From positions 248,001 through 312,000 of the forward strand of contig JANSYA010000005.1 in the NCBI GenBank assembly GCA_024742665.1: a stretch of DNA of 64,000 nt, read 5' to 3'. Below the pieces are notes generated by a model that saw nothing but the letters and a program-made list of their open reading frames with translations, searched no databases and was not told the origin of the DNA. This stretch comes from a bacterium. Lineage in GTDB: Bacteria; Spirochaetota; Leptospiria; Leptospirales; Leptonemataceae. The position numbers and the translations under genes are program-made. This document shows, one piece after another, positions 26,607-35,058 of the stretch (position 1 is its first letter; each line of letters opens with the position of its first letter).

Positions 26607-27539
26607 CTAAAACAGAACTTCCTGACGGGCTTCGCGCGGTCGGCGATTCGAGAGAATGTCCGGCAGCGATTCCGGTGCCCGATCGCGTTCGCTTTGCGAC
26701 TTCCGGGTCGTCGCCGTGGGAATCGCTTCACGCGTCCAGACCAGGCGATAGCGCGTCGCTTCGCCGAAGGCCGGCGCGTCCGCTCGCGCAATCAGCGCGC
26801 CGCTTTTGAAGGCTTCAATTACGTCGAGCTTTCGTTCGCGCGCGCGATACTCGCGGCTGCCGGGTCGCAACGAACGCAGTTGTTTTTCGGCGTCGGCGAG
26901 AGCCTGGTAGAGCGGTAGAATCTCGCGGTAGAACCAGGCGAGAGGGCTCTTCAGGGGATCGTTCGGAAAAATCTCATCGAGGAATTCGGGCAGGTCTTTG
27001 GGTCTCAGGGTCGGCCGGGAGCTCTCAGAAAGGCGGCGGCGTTCTTCGGCCAGGTGCAGATAGATTTGATGGCAGCGATCTTTTTCAGATCGTACGGGGC
27101 AGTCGAGTCCCAGCCAGCGAAACCAGGCGCGGCGTTCTTTGACCGGCAGGCGGGTCACTTCGCCGTACAGATAATTGCGTTTGCGAAACAAGGATTCCTG
27201 GGCCAGCAGCTCTAAGGCTTCGCCGCTTAAGACGCAGTGGCGCTCGTCCGGCCAGATCGTGTAGGGGTTCTTTTGCAGATCGGCCTTTTCGGTCTCGCTC
27301 ATTTGATCGGCGGAGAGCACCCCGAAGCGATCGAGCAGTTTGAGGAAAGTTTCGCTGATGCCCTGGCGTTCCAGGACTTCGAAGGGCTGGCCGAGGCGGC
27401 TATAGCCTTCGCGAACGACCCGGCGCAGGCGTTCGGCGTCAAGACCACGACTCACGATGATCTTGAGGGTTTTCTGAATCCGCCGTAGTTCCGCGTCCGG
27501 CAGGACGCTGTACAGCTCCGAAAGGCATGTCTCTATCAC
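26607..27539 (-). CDS. Hypothetical helical protein of the purD operon
   Basis: A 310-residue soluble protein starting with a GTG that overlaps the purD stop by 4 nt, so translation is coupled. It is rich in Arg, Glu and Leu with many predicted helices, and has no signal peptide or membrane segment. 'PYTIWPDERHCVLSGEALELL' (about residues 92-112) and 'PLAWFYREILPLYQALADAE' (about 201-220) look like conserved blocks but I cannot name the family. Confidence 0.58.
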   Translation of the reverse strand: MIETCLSELYSVLPDAELRRIQKTLKIIVSRGLDAERLRRVVREGYSRLGQPFEVLERQGISETFLKLLDRFGVLSADQMSETEKADLQKNPYTIWPDERHCVLSGEALELLAQESLFRKRNYLYGEVTRLPVKERRAWFRWLGLDCPVRSEKDRCHQIYLHLAEERRRLSESSRPTLRPKDLPEFLDEIFPNDPLKSPLAWFYREILPLYQALADAEKQLRSLRPGSREYRARERKLDVIEAFKSGALIARADAPAFGEATRYRLVWTREAIPTATTRKSQSERDRAPESLPDILSNRRPREARQEVLF

Positions 27540-28801
27540 AACGCTTTCTCCCCTATATCCTTTCGGTAGAAAACACCGTCGGCATCGATGTTTTTAAGAC
27601 GATCGTAGACGGCTTTCCGGGCGGCGACCAGGTCCGGGCCGACCGCTGTCACGCCCAGCACGCGTCCTCCGGTGCTCAAGAGCCGGTCCCCGTCGCGGCG
27701 GGTGCCAGCGTGGAAAAAGATTATGTCACCTTCATCACTGTCAATGTTTTTTAGGGGTAGATCTTTGCTATATGAGCCCGGATAACCCTCGGCCGCCACG
27801 ACCACGACCAGGGCCGCGCCGGGCCGAATTTTCAGGGGGCGCTCCGGCAGACTGCCCGCTGCGGCCTGGAACATCAATTCCAGCAGATCCTCGTCCAGAA
27901 TCCGCATCAGGGCCTGGGTTTCGGGGTCCCCGAAGCGGACGTTAAACTCCACGACCCGGGCCTTGCCGTCTTTGACCATCAGCCCCGCGTACAGCAGGCC
28001 TCGATAGGGGCTCCCGTCGGCCTGCATGCCCGCCATCGCCCGGTCCAGCACCTGTTCCTGAACCTGCCGCATCAGGGCATCATCCACGAAGGGCACCGGC
28101 AGATAGGCGCCCATGCCGCCGGTGTTCGGGCCCTGGTCCCCGTCGAAGGCGCGTTTGTGGTCCTGCGATGCGAGAAAGGGCACGGCCCGCTCGCCGTCGC
28201 AAATCGCGAAGACCGAGGTCTCTTCGCCGGCCATGAATTCTTCTATAAGTACAGTGTGGCCCGCGCTGCCGAAGACGTTGCGTTCCAGGCGATCCCGCAG
28301 GGCTTCTTCGGCCGACTCCAGATCCGGACAGACCGCCACGCCCTTGCCGGCCGCCAGACCGTCGGCTTTGATCACGATCGGCGCGGTCATCTTGCCCAGA
28401 TATTCGAGGGCAGGCGCCAGTTCGGTAAAAGTCTGCGACTGCGCCGTGGGAATGCCGTGGCGATCCATAAAATCTTTGCTGAAGTCTTTGGAACCTTCCA
28501 GTCGCGCTGCCGCTTTGACCGGACCGAAGACGGGACACACGCCCGCGAGCGCGTCGGCGATGCCGTCGACTAAGGGCTGCTCCGGTCCGACCACGACGAG
28601 ATCGAATTTCTGAGCGCGCACATAATCCACGACTGTGGATAGATTCGAGAGATCGAGTCCGGCTTCCGGTCTGACAATCGCATCCGGCGGAAAGCCGCCG
28701 TTGCCCGGGAAGGCCTTGAGTTCGGTCAGTTTCGGGCTCTGGGAGATTTTCCAGAACAGGGCGTGTTCGCGACCGCCGCCGCCGAGTAAGAGGACTTTCA
28801 T
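27536..28801 (-). CDS. purD: Phosphoribosylamine-glycine ligase PurD
   Basis: A 421-residue ATP-grasp enzyme that joins phosphoribosylamine and glycine in purine synthesis. The start is the ATG at 28801 ('MKVLLLGGGGREHALFWK'), the canonical PurD opening; the longer reading would add 12 residues. Family motifs follow: 'VVVGPEQPLVDGIAD', 'VIKADGLAAGKGVAVC', 'MAGEETSVFAICDGE', 'GPNTGGMGAYLPVPFVDD' and 'EFNVRFGDPETQALM'. It is the first gene of an operon leading to the CdaA-CdaR fusion. Confidence 0.95.
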   Translation of the reverse strand: MKVLLLGGGGREHALFWKISQSPKLTELKAFPGNGGFPPDAIVRPEAGLDLSNLSTVVDYVRAQKFDLVVVGPEQPLVDGIADALAGVCPVFGPVKAAARLEGSKDFSKDFMDRHGIPTAQSQTFTELAPALEYLGKMTAPIVIKADGLAAGKGVAVCPDLESAEEALRDRLERNVFGSAGHTVLIEEFMAGEETSVFAICDGERAVPFLASQDHKRAFDGDQGPNTGGMGAYLPVPFVDDALMRQVQEQVLDRAMAGMQADGSPYRGLLYAGLMVKDGKARVVEFNVRFGDPETQALMRILDEDLLELMFQAAAGSLPERPLKIRPGAALVVVVAAEGYPGSYSKDLPLKNIDSDEGDIIFFHAGTRRDGDRLLSTGGRVLGVTAVGPDLVAARKAVYDRLKNIDADGVFYRKDIGEKAL

Positions 28802-28950
28802 TGCGGTACAGGCCGCCCCGACCAGGGGCCTGGTCAACCAGAAAGTCCGGGTTTCGACCGGGCCATTCGTTATCCGCGCTGCAATTGCGGTCCCGTGGTC
28901 CCGTGGGCGAATTCAGGCCGGAGGATTCGAATTCTGGCAGGATAACGCAC

Positions 28951-28986
28951 ATCCCAATAGTAAGGTGTTGACCTAACTATTGGGAT
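28951..28986. promoter_or_regulatory. Long palindromic operator upstream of the ArsR gene
   Basis: Two 16-bp arms (28951-28966 and 28971-28986) separated by 4 bp match at 15 of 16 positions; the outer 11 bp (ATCCCAATAGT / ACTATTGGGAT) are perfect. A TTGACC that could act as -35 lies in the centre (28968-28973). A second smaller palindrome AGGTGACCT follows at 28993-29001. The site is 20 bp before the ArsR start, so autorepression is likely by analogy with ArsR/SmtB regulators. Confidence 0.7.
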
Positions 28987-29005
28987 GTACTAAGGTGACC
29001 TCGAA

Positions 29006-29356
29006 ATGGCCGCCGCAACGCAACAACTGGACACGGTATTTCGCGCGATGGCGGACCCGACGCGTATCGTCGTGCTGGAAAGACTCAGTCGCGGGCCGGC
29101 CTCGGTCTCTGAGCTGTCCCAGGGCGTTTCGATGGCCCTGCCTTCGTTCATGCAGCACCTGCGAGTGCTGGAAGACTGCAAGCTGGTGCGCTCTGAAAAA
29201 CACGGACGCGTGCGGACGTATGAACTGGAGGCGGAGCCGCTCATGCAGGCGGAGCTCTGGCTGAATCGGCAGCGTTCGATCTGGGAAAGCCGGCTCGATC
29301 GCATGACCGTCTATGCGGAAAGCCTGGCGGCCCGCAAAAACGACATCGAAGATTAG
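29006..29356 (+). CDS. ArsR-family winged-helix regulator
   Basis: A 116-residue DNA-binding protein of the ArsR type that acts with SRPBCC genes. The wHTH is clear: 'AMADPTRIVVLERLSRGPAS', 'VSELSQGVSMALPSFMQHLRVLE' (recognition helix, about residues 34-56) and wing 'VRSEKHGRVRTYEL'. No Cys metal-binding motif is present, so it probably belongs to the non-metal group that regulates AHSA1-like genes. It precedes its likely target genes by 14 bp and follows a large palindrome. Confidence 0.9.
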   Translation: MAAATQQLDTVFRAMADPTRIVVLERLSRGPASVSELSQGVSMALPSFMQHLRVLEDCKLVRSEKHGRVRTYELEAEPLMQAELWLNRQRSIWESRLDRMTVYAESLAARKNDIED

Positions 29357-29370
29357 AGGGAGATTCGCTT

Positions 29371-29856
29371 ATGTCAGAAACGGAAACCCAACAAGAAATT
29401 GTGATCGTACGGCGCGTGCAGGCGCCCCGGGAGCTGGTCTGGAATATCTGGACGGACCCGAAACACGTCGCCGCCTGGTGGGGGCCCTTCGGTCCGGATG
29501 CGACGACCTGCGAAATCGACGTGCGGGTCGGCGGGGTCTACTGTGTCGTAATGCGGGCTCCGGATGGTTCGGAACATCCCGCCCGGGGAATCATCAAAGA
29601 GCTGGAAGCGTTTCGCAAAATCATCATCGAAGGCGATCCCGGTGCGCCCGATATGTGCGGCGCCGGACTGCCGCCGAAGGCTTTGATCACAGTGCTCTTT
29701 GAAGACGAGGGCCCGGACACCAAGGTTACATTGAGCGCTCTGTTTCAGACGGAAGAGGCGAAGAACGGAGCCATAGCAGGCGGCTATGACGTGAGCTGGA
29801 CGCAGACTTTCGACGCGCTCGACGCCTACTATAAACGCATTCTGGCGAACCAGTAA
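29371..29856 (+). CDS. AHSA1/SRPBCC-family protein
   Basis: A 161-residue START-like hydrophobic-pocket protein. Signature residues 'VRRVQAPRELVWNIWTDPKHVAAWWGP' (about 10-36) and the C-terminal 'DVSWTQTFDALDAYYKRI' place it in the AHSA1-type SRPBCC group, usually paired with an ArsR regulator. The ligand is unknown. It is cotranscribed with the ArsR gene (14-bp gap) and a VOC protein. Confidence 0.88.
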   Translation: MSETETQQEIVIVRRVQAPRELVWNIWTDPKHVAAWWGPFGPDATTCEIDVRVGGVYCVVMRAPDGSEHPARGIIKELEAFRKIIIEGDPGAPDMCGAGLPPKALITVLFEDEGPDTKVTLSALFQTEEAKNGAIAGGYDVSWTQTFDALDAYYKRILANQ

Positions 29857-29904
29857 CTGTAGATTGTACAGCATTAAAAGATTCGAAATTTCAGGAGCAA
29901 TCAA

Positions 29905-30372
29905 ATGCAGTTCAAATCTAAAGTGCGGACCTGTCTTTGGTTCGCGAAGGGCGGCCAGGCCGCCGCGGAGTTTTACGTTTCGCTCGTGCCGGAGAGCGCA
30001 ATTGACGCGGTTTACGAACACGGGCAAGCGGACGATCCCATGATCGTGGAATTTACGCTCGCCGGGGCCCCGATGATGATTCTCACCGCGGGCCCGCACC
30101 ATGAATTGACACCCGCCGCATCGATCAGCGTGCTCACAAAAGATCAGTCGGAGACCGACCGGCTGTGGTCCGCTCTGCTCGCGGACGGCGGCGAGGCGGG
30201 CATGTGCGGTTGGTTGAAAGATCGCTACGGAGTCTCCTGGCAGATTATTCCTGAAGCGTTGCCGCTTCTGCTTGCCGATCCCGACAGGGACGCCGCGGCG
30301 CGCGCGCAAGAAGCGATGATGCAGATGAACAAGATCGAAATCGCGGAGCTCGAAGCCGCGGCGCGGTCGTAA
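29905..30372 (+). CDS. VOC-family (PhnB-like) protein
   Basis: A 155-residue member of the vicinal-oxygen-chelate superfamily, PhnB/3-demethylubiquinone methyltransferase-like subgroup. Features: 'RTCLWFAKGGQAAAEFYVSL' near residues 8-27, 'TLAGAPMMILTAGPHHELTP', 'WSALLADGGEAGMCGWLKDRYGVSWQIIPEAL' (about residues 91-122). Metal binding is not certain from sequence. It lies between two SRPBCC genes in the ArsR operon; a GGAG ribosome binding site precedes the ATG. Confidence 0.85.
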   Translation: MQFKSKVRTCLWFAKGGQAAAEFYVSLVPESAIDAVYEHGQADDPMIVEFTLAGAPMMILTAGPHHELTPAASISVLTKDQSETDRLWSALLADGGEAGMCGWLKDRYGVSWQIIPEALPLLLADPDRDAAARAQEAMMQMNKIEIAELEAAARS

Positions 30373-30408
30373 AACCGTAAAGATCGTCGATTTTGACGGA
30401 GCGAGCTT

Positions 30409-31359
30409 ATGAGCGATAAAGAACTGATCACCCACCGCGTTCTGGCGGCGCCGCCGGAAATCGTCTTTGATGTCTGGAGCGACCCCGCGCACGTTTCGAT
30501 GTGGTGGGGGCCGCGGGGCTTTACCACGACGACCCATTCAATGGACCTGCGACCCGGGGGCGAATGGCATTTCACGATGCACGGGCCCGATGGTCGTGAC
30601 TACGTGAACCGCATCGAATACGTTGAAGTGGTGCCGCCGTCGCGCATCGTCTACCGGCATCGCGACGAAGGCGAAACGGTTCCGGTGCGCTTTCAGACCA
30701 CGGTGACCTTCGCGCCGCTCGGCCCGGCGAAGACGCTCCTGATCATGTGTATGGTCTTTGATACGCCGGAACACCTGGCGGAAATCGAGGAGGCCTACGG
30801 CGCGTCCGAGGGCTTGCTTGAAACTATGGCGCGGTTGGCCGAACACGTTGCAAGCGCGAATGCGGACGGCGCGCGAGCGGTCGGAGGTCTCTGCGATGCT
30901 GACGCGCAAAACGATCAGACCCCCGACACGAAAGAAAACAACGGAGCCAATACGATGCATGCAGTAATCGACATCGCAAGCGTCTTCGCGATTTTGCGGC
31001 CGGATCTCGGGGTCGACACGATTCGGAATTCGCCGGAGATGTACGCCGCTCTCGACCGGGACTACGATCGGTTTCAGGGCCACGTCCTGATCGCGGCGTA
31101 TGATTTCACCGAAGACTGGAATTCCTGGGAGTGTCACCCCGCGGGCGACGAAACCGTGATTCTGCTCTCCGGCGCCGTCGAAATGGTTCTGCGCGAAAGG
31201 GGCGGGGATCGGAGCGTCGTTTTACAAGAGCCGGGGACGTACGTGATCGTTCCGCGGGGCGTCTGGCACACCGCGAAAGTCTCGGGGCCCGCGCGCATGC
31301 TGTTTATCACTCCCGGCGAAGGTACGGAACACGCGGAGGATCCGTCCGCCCCGGAGTGA
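30409..31359 (+). CDS. Fused SRPBCC (AHSA1) and cupin protein
   Basis: A 316-residue two-domain protein. Residues 1-150 are an AHSA1-type SRPBCC domain ('VLAAPPEIVFDVWSDPAHVSMWWGP'-like opening, residues 9-33). Residues 183-316 are a single cupin ('ECHPAGDETVILLSGAVEMVL' about 244-264, and 'VPRGVWHTAKV'). They are joined by a polar linker (about 150-182). Immediately before M183 there is a GGAG with 8-nt spacing (30943-30946), so the cupin could also be translated alone. It is the last gene of the ArsR operon. Confidence 0.83.
   Translation: MSDKELITHRVLAAPPEIVFDVWSDPAHVSMWWGPRGFTTTTHSMDLRPGGEWHFTMHGPDGRDYVNRIEYVEVVPPSRIVYRHRDEGETVPVRFQTTVTFAPLGPAKTLLIMCMVFDTPEHLAEIEEAYGASEGLLETMARLAEHVASANADGARAVGGLCDADAQNDQTPDTKENNGANTMHAVIDIASVFAILRPDLGVDTIRNSPEMYAALDRDYDRFQGHVLIAAYDFTEDWNSWECHPAGDETVILLSGAVEMVLRERGGDRSVVLQEPGTYVIVPRGVWHTAKVSGPARMLFITPGEGTEHAEDPSAPE
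30943..30957 (+). promoter_or_regulatory. Internal ribosome binding site and start within the SRPBCC-cupin gene
   Basis: GGAG at 30943-30946, 8 nt, then an in-frame ATG (30955-30957) that begins the cupin domain. Spacing is ideal. It suggests either a second, shorter product or the relic of a separate cupin gene whose upstream stop was lost. Confidence 0.5.
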
Positions 31360-31382
31360 GGCGCAGCATCGCAGCCGCGGCA

Positions 31383-32588
31383 CTAGAATTTGTTATAGTA
31401 CGCCGAGAGCAGCACGTTGATATCGAGGGTGCCGTTGGCCTTCGTGTCGATGATCAGAATCGTGGAGGCTGTGCCCAGGCCGTAGGGCGGCATGTAGATC
31501 TTACCGTTGGGTGCCAGCGTTCCCCCGAACCACTTTTGATTTCCGGTTTCGGGCGTGGGAGTGATGAATGCTACGGTCTGCGCGGTGGGATCTGTGATGA
31601 GCACTTCGTCGCGGCGATAGGGGACGCCGTATATTTTTCCGTCCGGCGAGTACACGCCGCCCATGAATTTTGTCGTGCTCGTGGATATGCCGCCGAAGGT
31701 CGAGCCGGCCATGGTCGTTGGATCGAACTCCAGAACCAGGTCGGAGCCGTAGGGTGAACCGTATATTTTTCCAGCAGGGTTCAAGACGCCGCCGGACCAT
31801 TTTTGTACGCCGGCGAAATTGCCGGTGAACGAAACGCTGCGCGCCTCCGGATCGATGATCATCACCTGGGTATTGTTGCGCGGCATGCAGTAGATCAGCC
31901 CGTCGGCTCCCAGCACTCCGCCGGTGAATTGGTCGGTCGTCGGAACCGTGCCGAAGGTGCTCGCCGTGCGGGCGACCGGATCGATTTCCAGAATTGTGGC
32001 TTCGTTAACCGGCACGCCGTAGATCTTACCGTTCGGAGCCAGGACGCCGCCGCGCCACTTAAAGGTGTTAGCGCTGACGGTCCCGAAGGTCGTCGCAGTA
32101 TCGGTTTCGGGATCGATCTCAAGGATCGTCGTCGCGTCGTGGGGAATACCGATGATCTTCCCGTTCGGAGCGAGCACGCCGCCGGCCCACTTGCCTGAAC
32201 CGGCCAGGCTGCCGAATGTAGTTGTCGTGTCCGTGTCGGGATCGATCTTCAAGACCGCCGTCTGCGTATAGGGGATCCCGTAGATTTTGCCGTTGGGCGC
32301 AAGCACCGAGCCGGCCCACTTTGTAAACGAGGTGTAGTTGCCGGTCTGGCTGGCCGTCGGCGCGTCGCTGGCGCCCAGGGCCGCGACCCGGTTCAACTCT
32401 TCCTGAAAACACGGCCAATAGGCGGGGCCGACCAGCGTCCAGTCGCGGACGCAGGCGCGGTTCAGGTACGCGAGCAGCAGCGAAAGCTGCGGCTGACGGG
32501 TCCAGTCCTCGTGATCGTATTCAAACGACAGGCAAGCGGGCGCCGCTAAAAGGCTGACCGCCGCCAGTAATATGCGCAGTCTTCGCAT
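31383..32588 (-). CDS. Lipoprotein with seven tandem propeller repeats
   Basis: A 401-residue lipoprotein with a short signal and a lipobox ending at Cys19 ('LLAAPAC'). From about residue 90 to the end it contains seven tandem repeats of 42-46 residues with consensus KWxGGVLAPNGKIYGxP...ILxIDPxTxTxTTFG. Seven such blades should close a beta-propeller. Repeats 4, 5 and 6 are the most diverged. Function is not evident; propellers of this type usually bind ligands or proteins at the surface. It is tail-to-tail with the ArsR operon and 93 bp downstream of the chemoreceptor gene's end region on the same strand. Confidence 0.75.
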   Translation of the reverse strand: MRRLRILLAAVSLLAAPACLSFEYDHEDWTRQPQLSLLLAYLNRACVRDWTLVGPAYWPCFQEELNRVAALGASDAPTASQTGNYTSFTKWAGSVLAPNGKIYGIPYTQTAVLKIDPDTDTTTTFGSLAGSGKWAGGVLAPNGKIIGIPHDATTILEIDPETDTATTFGTVSANTFKWRGGVLAPNGKIYGVPVNEATILEIDPVARTASTFGTVPTTDQFTGGVLGADGLIYCMPRNNTQVMIIDPEARSVSFTGNFAGVQKWSGGVLNPAGKIYGSPYGSDLVLEFDPTTMAGSTFGGISTSTTKFMGGVYSPDGKIYGVPYRRDEVLITDPTAQTVAFITPTPETGNQKWFGGTLAPNGKIYMPPYGLGTASTILIIDTKANGTLDINVLLSAYYNKF

Positions 32589-32682
32589 GCGAGAATTGAA
32601 TCACGAAGCGCGGGAGAGTCAGTCATAATTCGCCGACGAATTGTTAAAAAAGACTGAGATCCGGCCCCGTCTCCAGTGGATC

Positions 32683-34239
32683 TTATCCGATCGATTCGAT
32701 CCGCGCACGCAGGCGGTTCGCGATTTCATCGTTGCGATCGGCAATCGAAGTCAAATTATCGGCGGCCGTCGCGTAGGTTTGCGTCACTTCATTGATGCCG
32801 GTCAAACTGGAGAGCACTTCGTTGATGGCCGTCTGTTGTTCCTGCGTCGACGAGCTGATTTGCTGCGAACGCTGGTTGATGTCGTTCAGGCGCTCGTGAA
32901 AATTCTGATAGGATCGGCGTTGTTCGTCGACGCTCGTGCGCAGTTCGTTGTTCAGGCCATGGACCCGATCGATATCCAGAATGACTTCGCTCAGAACTTC
33001 GACCGTGGTTTTCATCGTTTGCATGCCGCTCTGGACTTCGCGCACGTTCTGATCGATCAACTCGTTGATTTCTTGCGTGCTGCCAGTCGTGCGGTCGGCG
33101 AGTCGCGATACTTCATTCGCCACAACGGAAAAACCCCGGCCGGCTTCTCCGGCGCGGGCCGCTTCGATCGAAGCGTTCAGCGCCAGTAAATTCACGCGAT
33201 CCGCGATCTCGTTGATGATCGTAATGATTCCGAGCATCTTTTGCGAAGTCTCCGCGATGCGATGGATGGCGGAGCTGGTTTCGTCCAGAGATCGCTTGCT
33301 GGAGCGGGCGACCTCCGCGGTGCGACCGGTGGTATCGGCGGCGCCGGTGACTTTATCGGAAATGGATTCGGTGAGCATTTCGAGCATTTCCATACTCTGG
33401 CGCAGAACATCGATTTGCCCGGCCTGCTCCCGCGTCGCGTCAAACGAGGTGCCCAAATTCGCGCCCAGCTCTTCCATCGTGGCCGACATCTCTTCGAGAG
33501 TCGCGGCCTGGCTTTGTACGTTGCGCGCGACGCTCGTCGCCGTACCGGTTAAATCGCCGACGGAACTGAGCATCTCGACGGAACTCTGCTGAACTTCGTT
33601 GAAGATCCCCGAACGATCCTTTTCGCGCAGCTCCGTCAGTTTAATCGACCCGGCGGCCTGATTCAAATATTCTTCCCGGAATTGCCGGCAGTAATAAACG
33701 AGAACGGAAGCTTCGAAGATTACGAAGGTAGCGTGTAGTACGACGATGTCCCAGCCGTCGCCGTAATTGAAGATCATCACGGGTAAGCCGGCTACTGTTA
33801 GGCCGATCGATTGGCAGTAGTTGAAGACGCCGTGGTGCAGGGCCACCAGCAAGACCGCTCCGGGCAGTACCCGCCAGTCGCGATAAAAAACGAGAAAGGC
33901 CATGGCGCCGAAAATGTGAAAGTGCATCTCCAGCATGCCCAGGGAGGCGGTTATAAACACGACGGAAATCAACATTAGCAACAGCGCGTTGATGATTCGC
34001 AGCATCGTGCGGCCGCGGAGTAATACGTAGCTGACCGTGGCGATCGCGACGACAGTCAATCCGCCGGCGATTCCAAAAATCCAGGTTCCGAAGACGTACG
34101 GGATGGCCAGGGCCATGATCGGCAGGTGGGCCCAGATCAAAATCAGCATGAAACGATCCACGCTTTTCAGATCTTTGTAGAGCTGGAGTTTCGCGGCAGC
34201 GCGTGTCGCGGTGTCGAATTCGATGTCTTGATTGGTCAT
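32683..34239 (-). CDS. Methyl-accepting chemotaxis protein with His-rich membrane sensor
   Basis: A 518-residue chemoreceptor. Residues 30-185 are six membrane helices without a periplasmic ligand domain; they contain conserved-looking polar residues: E104-H106-H108 ('EMHFHIF'), 'FYRDWRVL' (119-124), 'LHHGVFNY' (134-141) and H169. The rest is the cytosolic signalling part, with the MCP hairpin tip 'LLALNASIEAARAGEAGRGF' and flanking methylation helices. The start ATG overlaps the stop of the upstream SCO1-like gene by 4 nt. The pairing suggests that the receptor senses copper, redox state or a respiratory signal; that is inference. Confidence 0.9.
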   Translation of the reverse strand: MTNQDIEFDTATRAAAKLQLYKDLKSVDRFMLILIWAHLPIMALAIPYVFGTWIFGIAGGLTVVAIATVSYVLLRGRTMLRIINALLLMLISVVFITASLGMLEMHFHIFGAMAFLVFYRDWRVLPGAVLLVALHHGVFNYCQSIGLTVAGLPVMIFNYGDGWDIVVLHATFVIFEASVLVYYCRQFREEYLNQAAGSIKLTELREKDRSGIFNEVQQSSVEMLSSVGDLTGTATSVARNVQSQAATLEEMSATMEELGANLGTSFDATREQAGQIDVLRQSMEMLEMLTESISDKVTGAADTTGRTAEVARSSKRSLDETSSAIHRIAETSQKMLGIITIINEIADRVNLLALNASIEAARAGEAGRGFSVVANEVSRLADRTTGSTQEINELIDQNVREVQSGMQTMKTTVEVLSEVILDIDRVHGLNNELRTSVDEQRRSYQNFHERLNDINQRSQQISSSTQEQQTAINEVLSSLTGINEVTQTYATAADNLTSIADRNDEIANRLRARIESIG

Positions 34240-34871
34240 GGTCGTTCCTCTGGCGGATTTCGTTCCGATCCTGTGAGTCGTTCGAAGTCGCTCTGTAACT
34301 CTGCCGCCGAAAAGCCGGTTGAGTAGAGCAGACGCAGACGCGCGTCGGGACCCACAAGATATGCAAAACCGGGATGATTGAATTGATATGCTTTGTTTTC
34401 ACGCGCGGCCTGTTGATCGTAAGCATAGGGCGCGTGCAGGCTGCGCGCGAGATTCTGAACGCTGCGCAGATCAGGGCCGTGCAGCGCCGTCCAGGCGGGA
34501 CCGCCGGCGGCTTCGATGCGTCTTAGATCCCCTGGCGAATCCCGCACCGGATCCAGGCTGATGAAGAGCACGCTAAATTTTCCGTGGGATTCACGGGAGA
34601 ATTGCCGGAGTTCGTGCAGCGCCCGGGGACAGACTCCGGTGCAGCGCGCGTAGCCAAAAAATAAATATGTGTACGTATCTTTGAAGTCCGCAGCGGTGCG
34701 AAGCTTACCATCGGCTGTTCGCAGGGTAAAATCGTTTATGTCGCGCGAAACGACGGTCCCGTGAAAGCCGGGAGAGTTGAGCAATGCGGCGAAAGCCGGC
34801 ATCCCTGCGGCCAGGGTCAGGATTCCCATCGCGATGAGCGGTCCGGCCAGTGCCTGTATGCGAGCGAACAT
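34236..34871 (-). CDS. SCO1/SenC-family thioredoxin-fold protein
   Basis: A 211-residue protein with one N-terminal hydrophobic segment (signal or anchor, residues about 8-30). The SCO1 copper-binding motif is 'GYARCTGVCPRAL' (CxxxCP) and a distal His occurs in 'NHPGFAYLVGP'. 'LFISLDPVRDSPGDL' is also typical. SCO1 proteins deliver copper to or reduce cytochrome oxidase CuA. Here it is coupled by a 4-nt overlap to a chemoreceptor rather than to oxidase genes. Confidence 0.88.
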   Translation of the reverse strand: MFARIQALAGPLIAMGILTLAAGMPAFAALLNSPGFHGTVVSRDINDFTLRTADGKLRTAADFKDTYTYLFFGYARCTGVCPRALHELRQFSRESHGKFSVLFISLDPVRDSPGDLRRIEAAGGPAWTALHGPDLRSVQNLARSLHAPYAYDQQAARENKAYQFNHPGFAYLVGPDARLRLLYSTGFSAAELQSDFERLTGSERNPPEERP

Positions 34872-34959
34872 CTGGCAGTCCGTGGATCATGAAGAAGAAT
34901 CGGTCAACTCATTCCTCGTAATCATACTAAGTTTTAACGCGTCAGATACCAAAATCAAA

Positions 34960-35058
34960 CTCAGCCGCCGAAGCGCTCGAATAAGTCTCAAGCGCTAAAG
35001 CGTTCGAATATACCTCAAGCGCTAAAGCGTTCGAATATACCTCAAGCGCTAAAGCGCT
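34960..35058. repeat. 27-bp tandem repeat spanning the valS stop codon
   Basis: Three near-identical 27-bp units lie at 34978-35004, 35005-35031 and 35032-35058, with a degenerate fourth before them. On the valS strand each copy re-creates the last codons and the stop (KRFSA-stop, then GIFERFSA-stop twice). Each unit contains a hairpin-forming CAAGCGC-TAAA-GCGCTTG or a one-mismatch variant. The array may serve as a transcription end or mRNA-stability structure. Confidence 0.85.

Noticed and set aside
29374..30537. Minus-strand open frame of 387 codons across the SRPBCC and VOC genes
   Set aside because: It spans several convincing plus-strand genes and their gaps and shows no family features.
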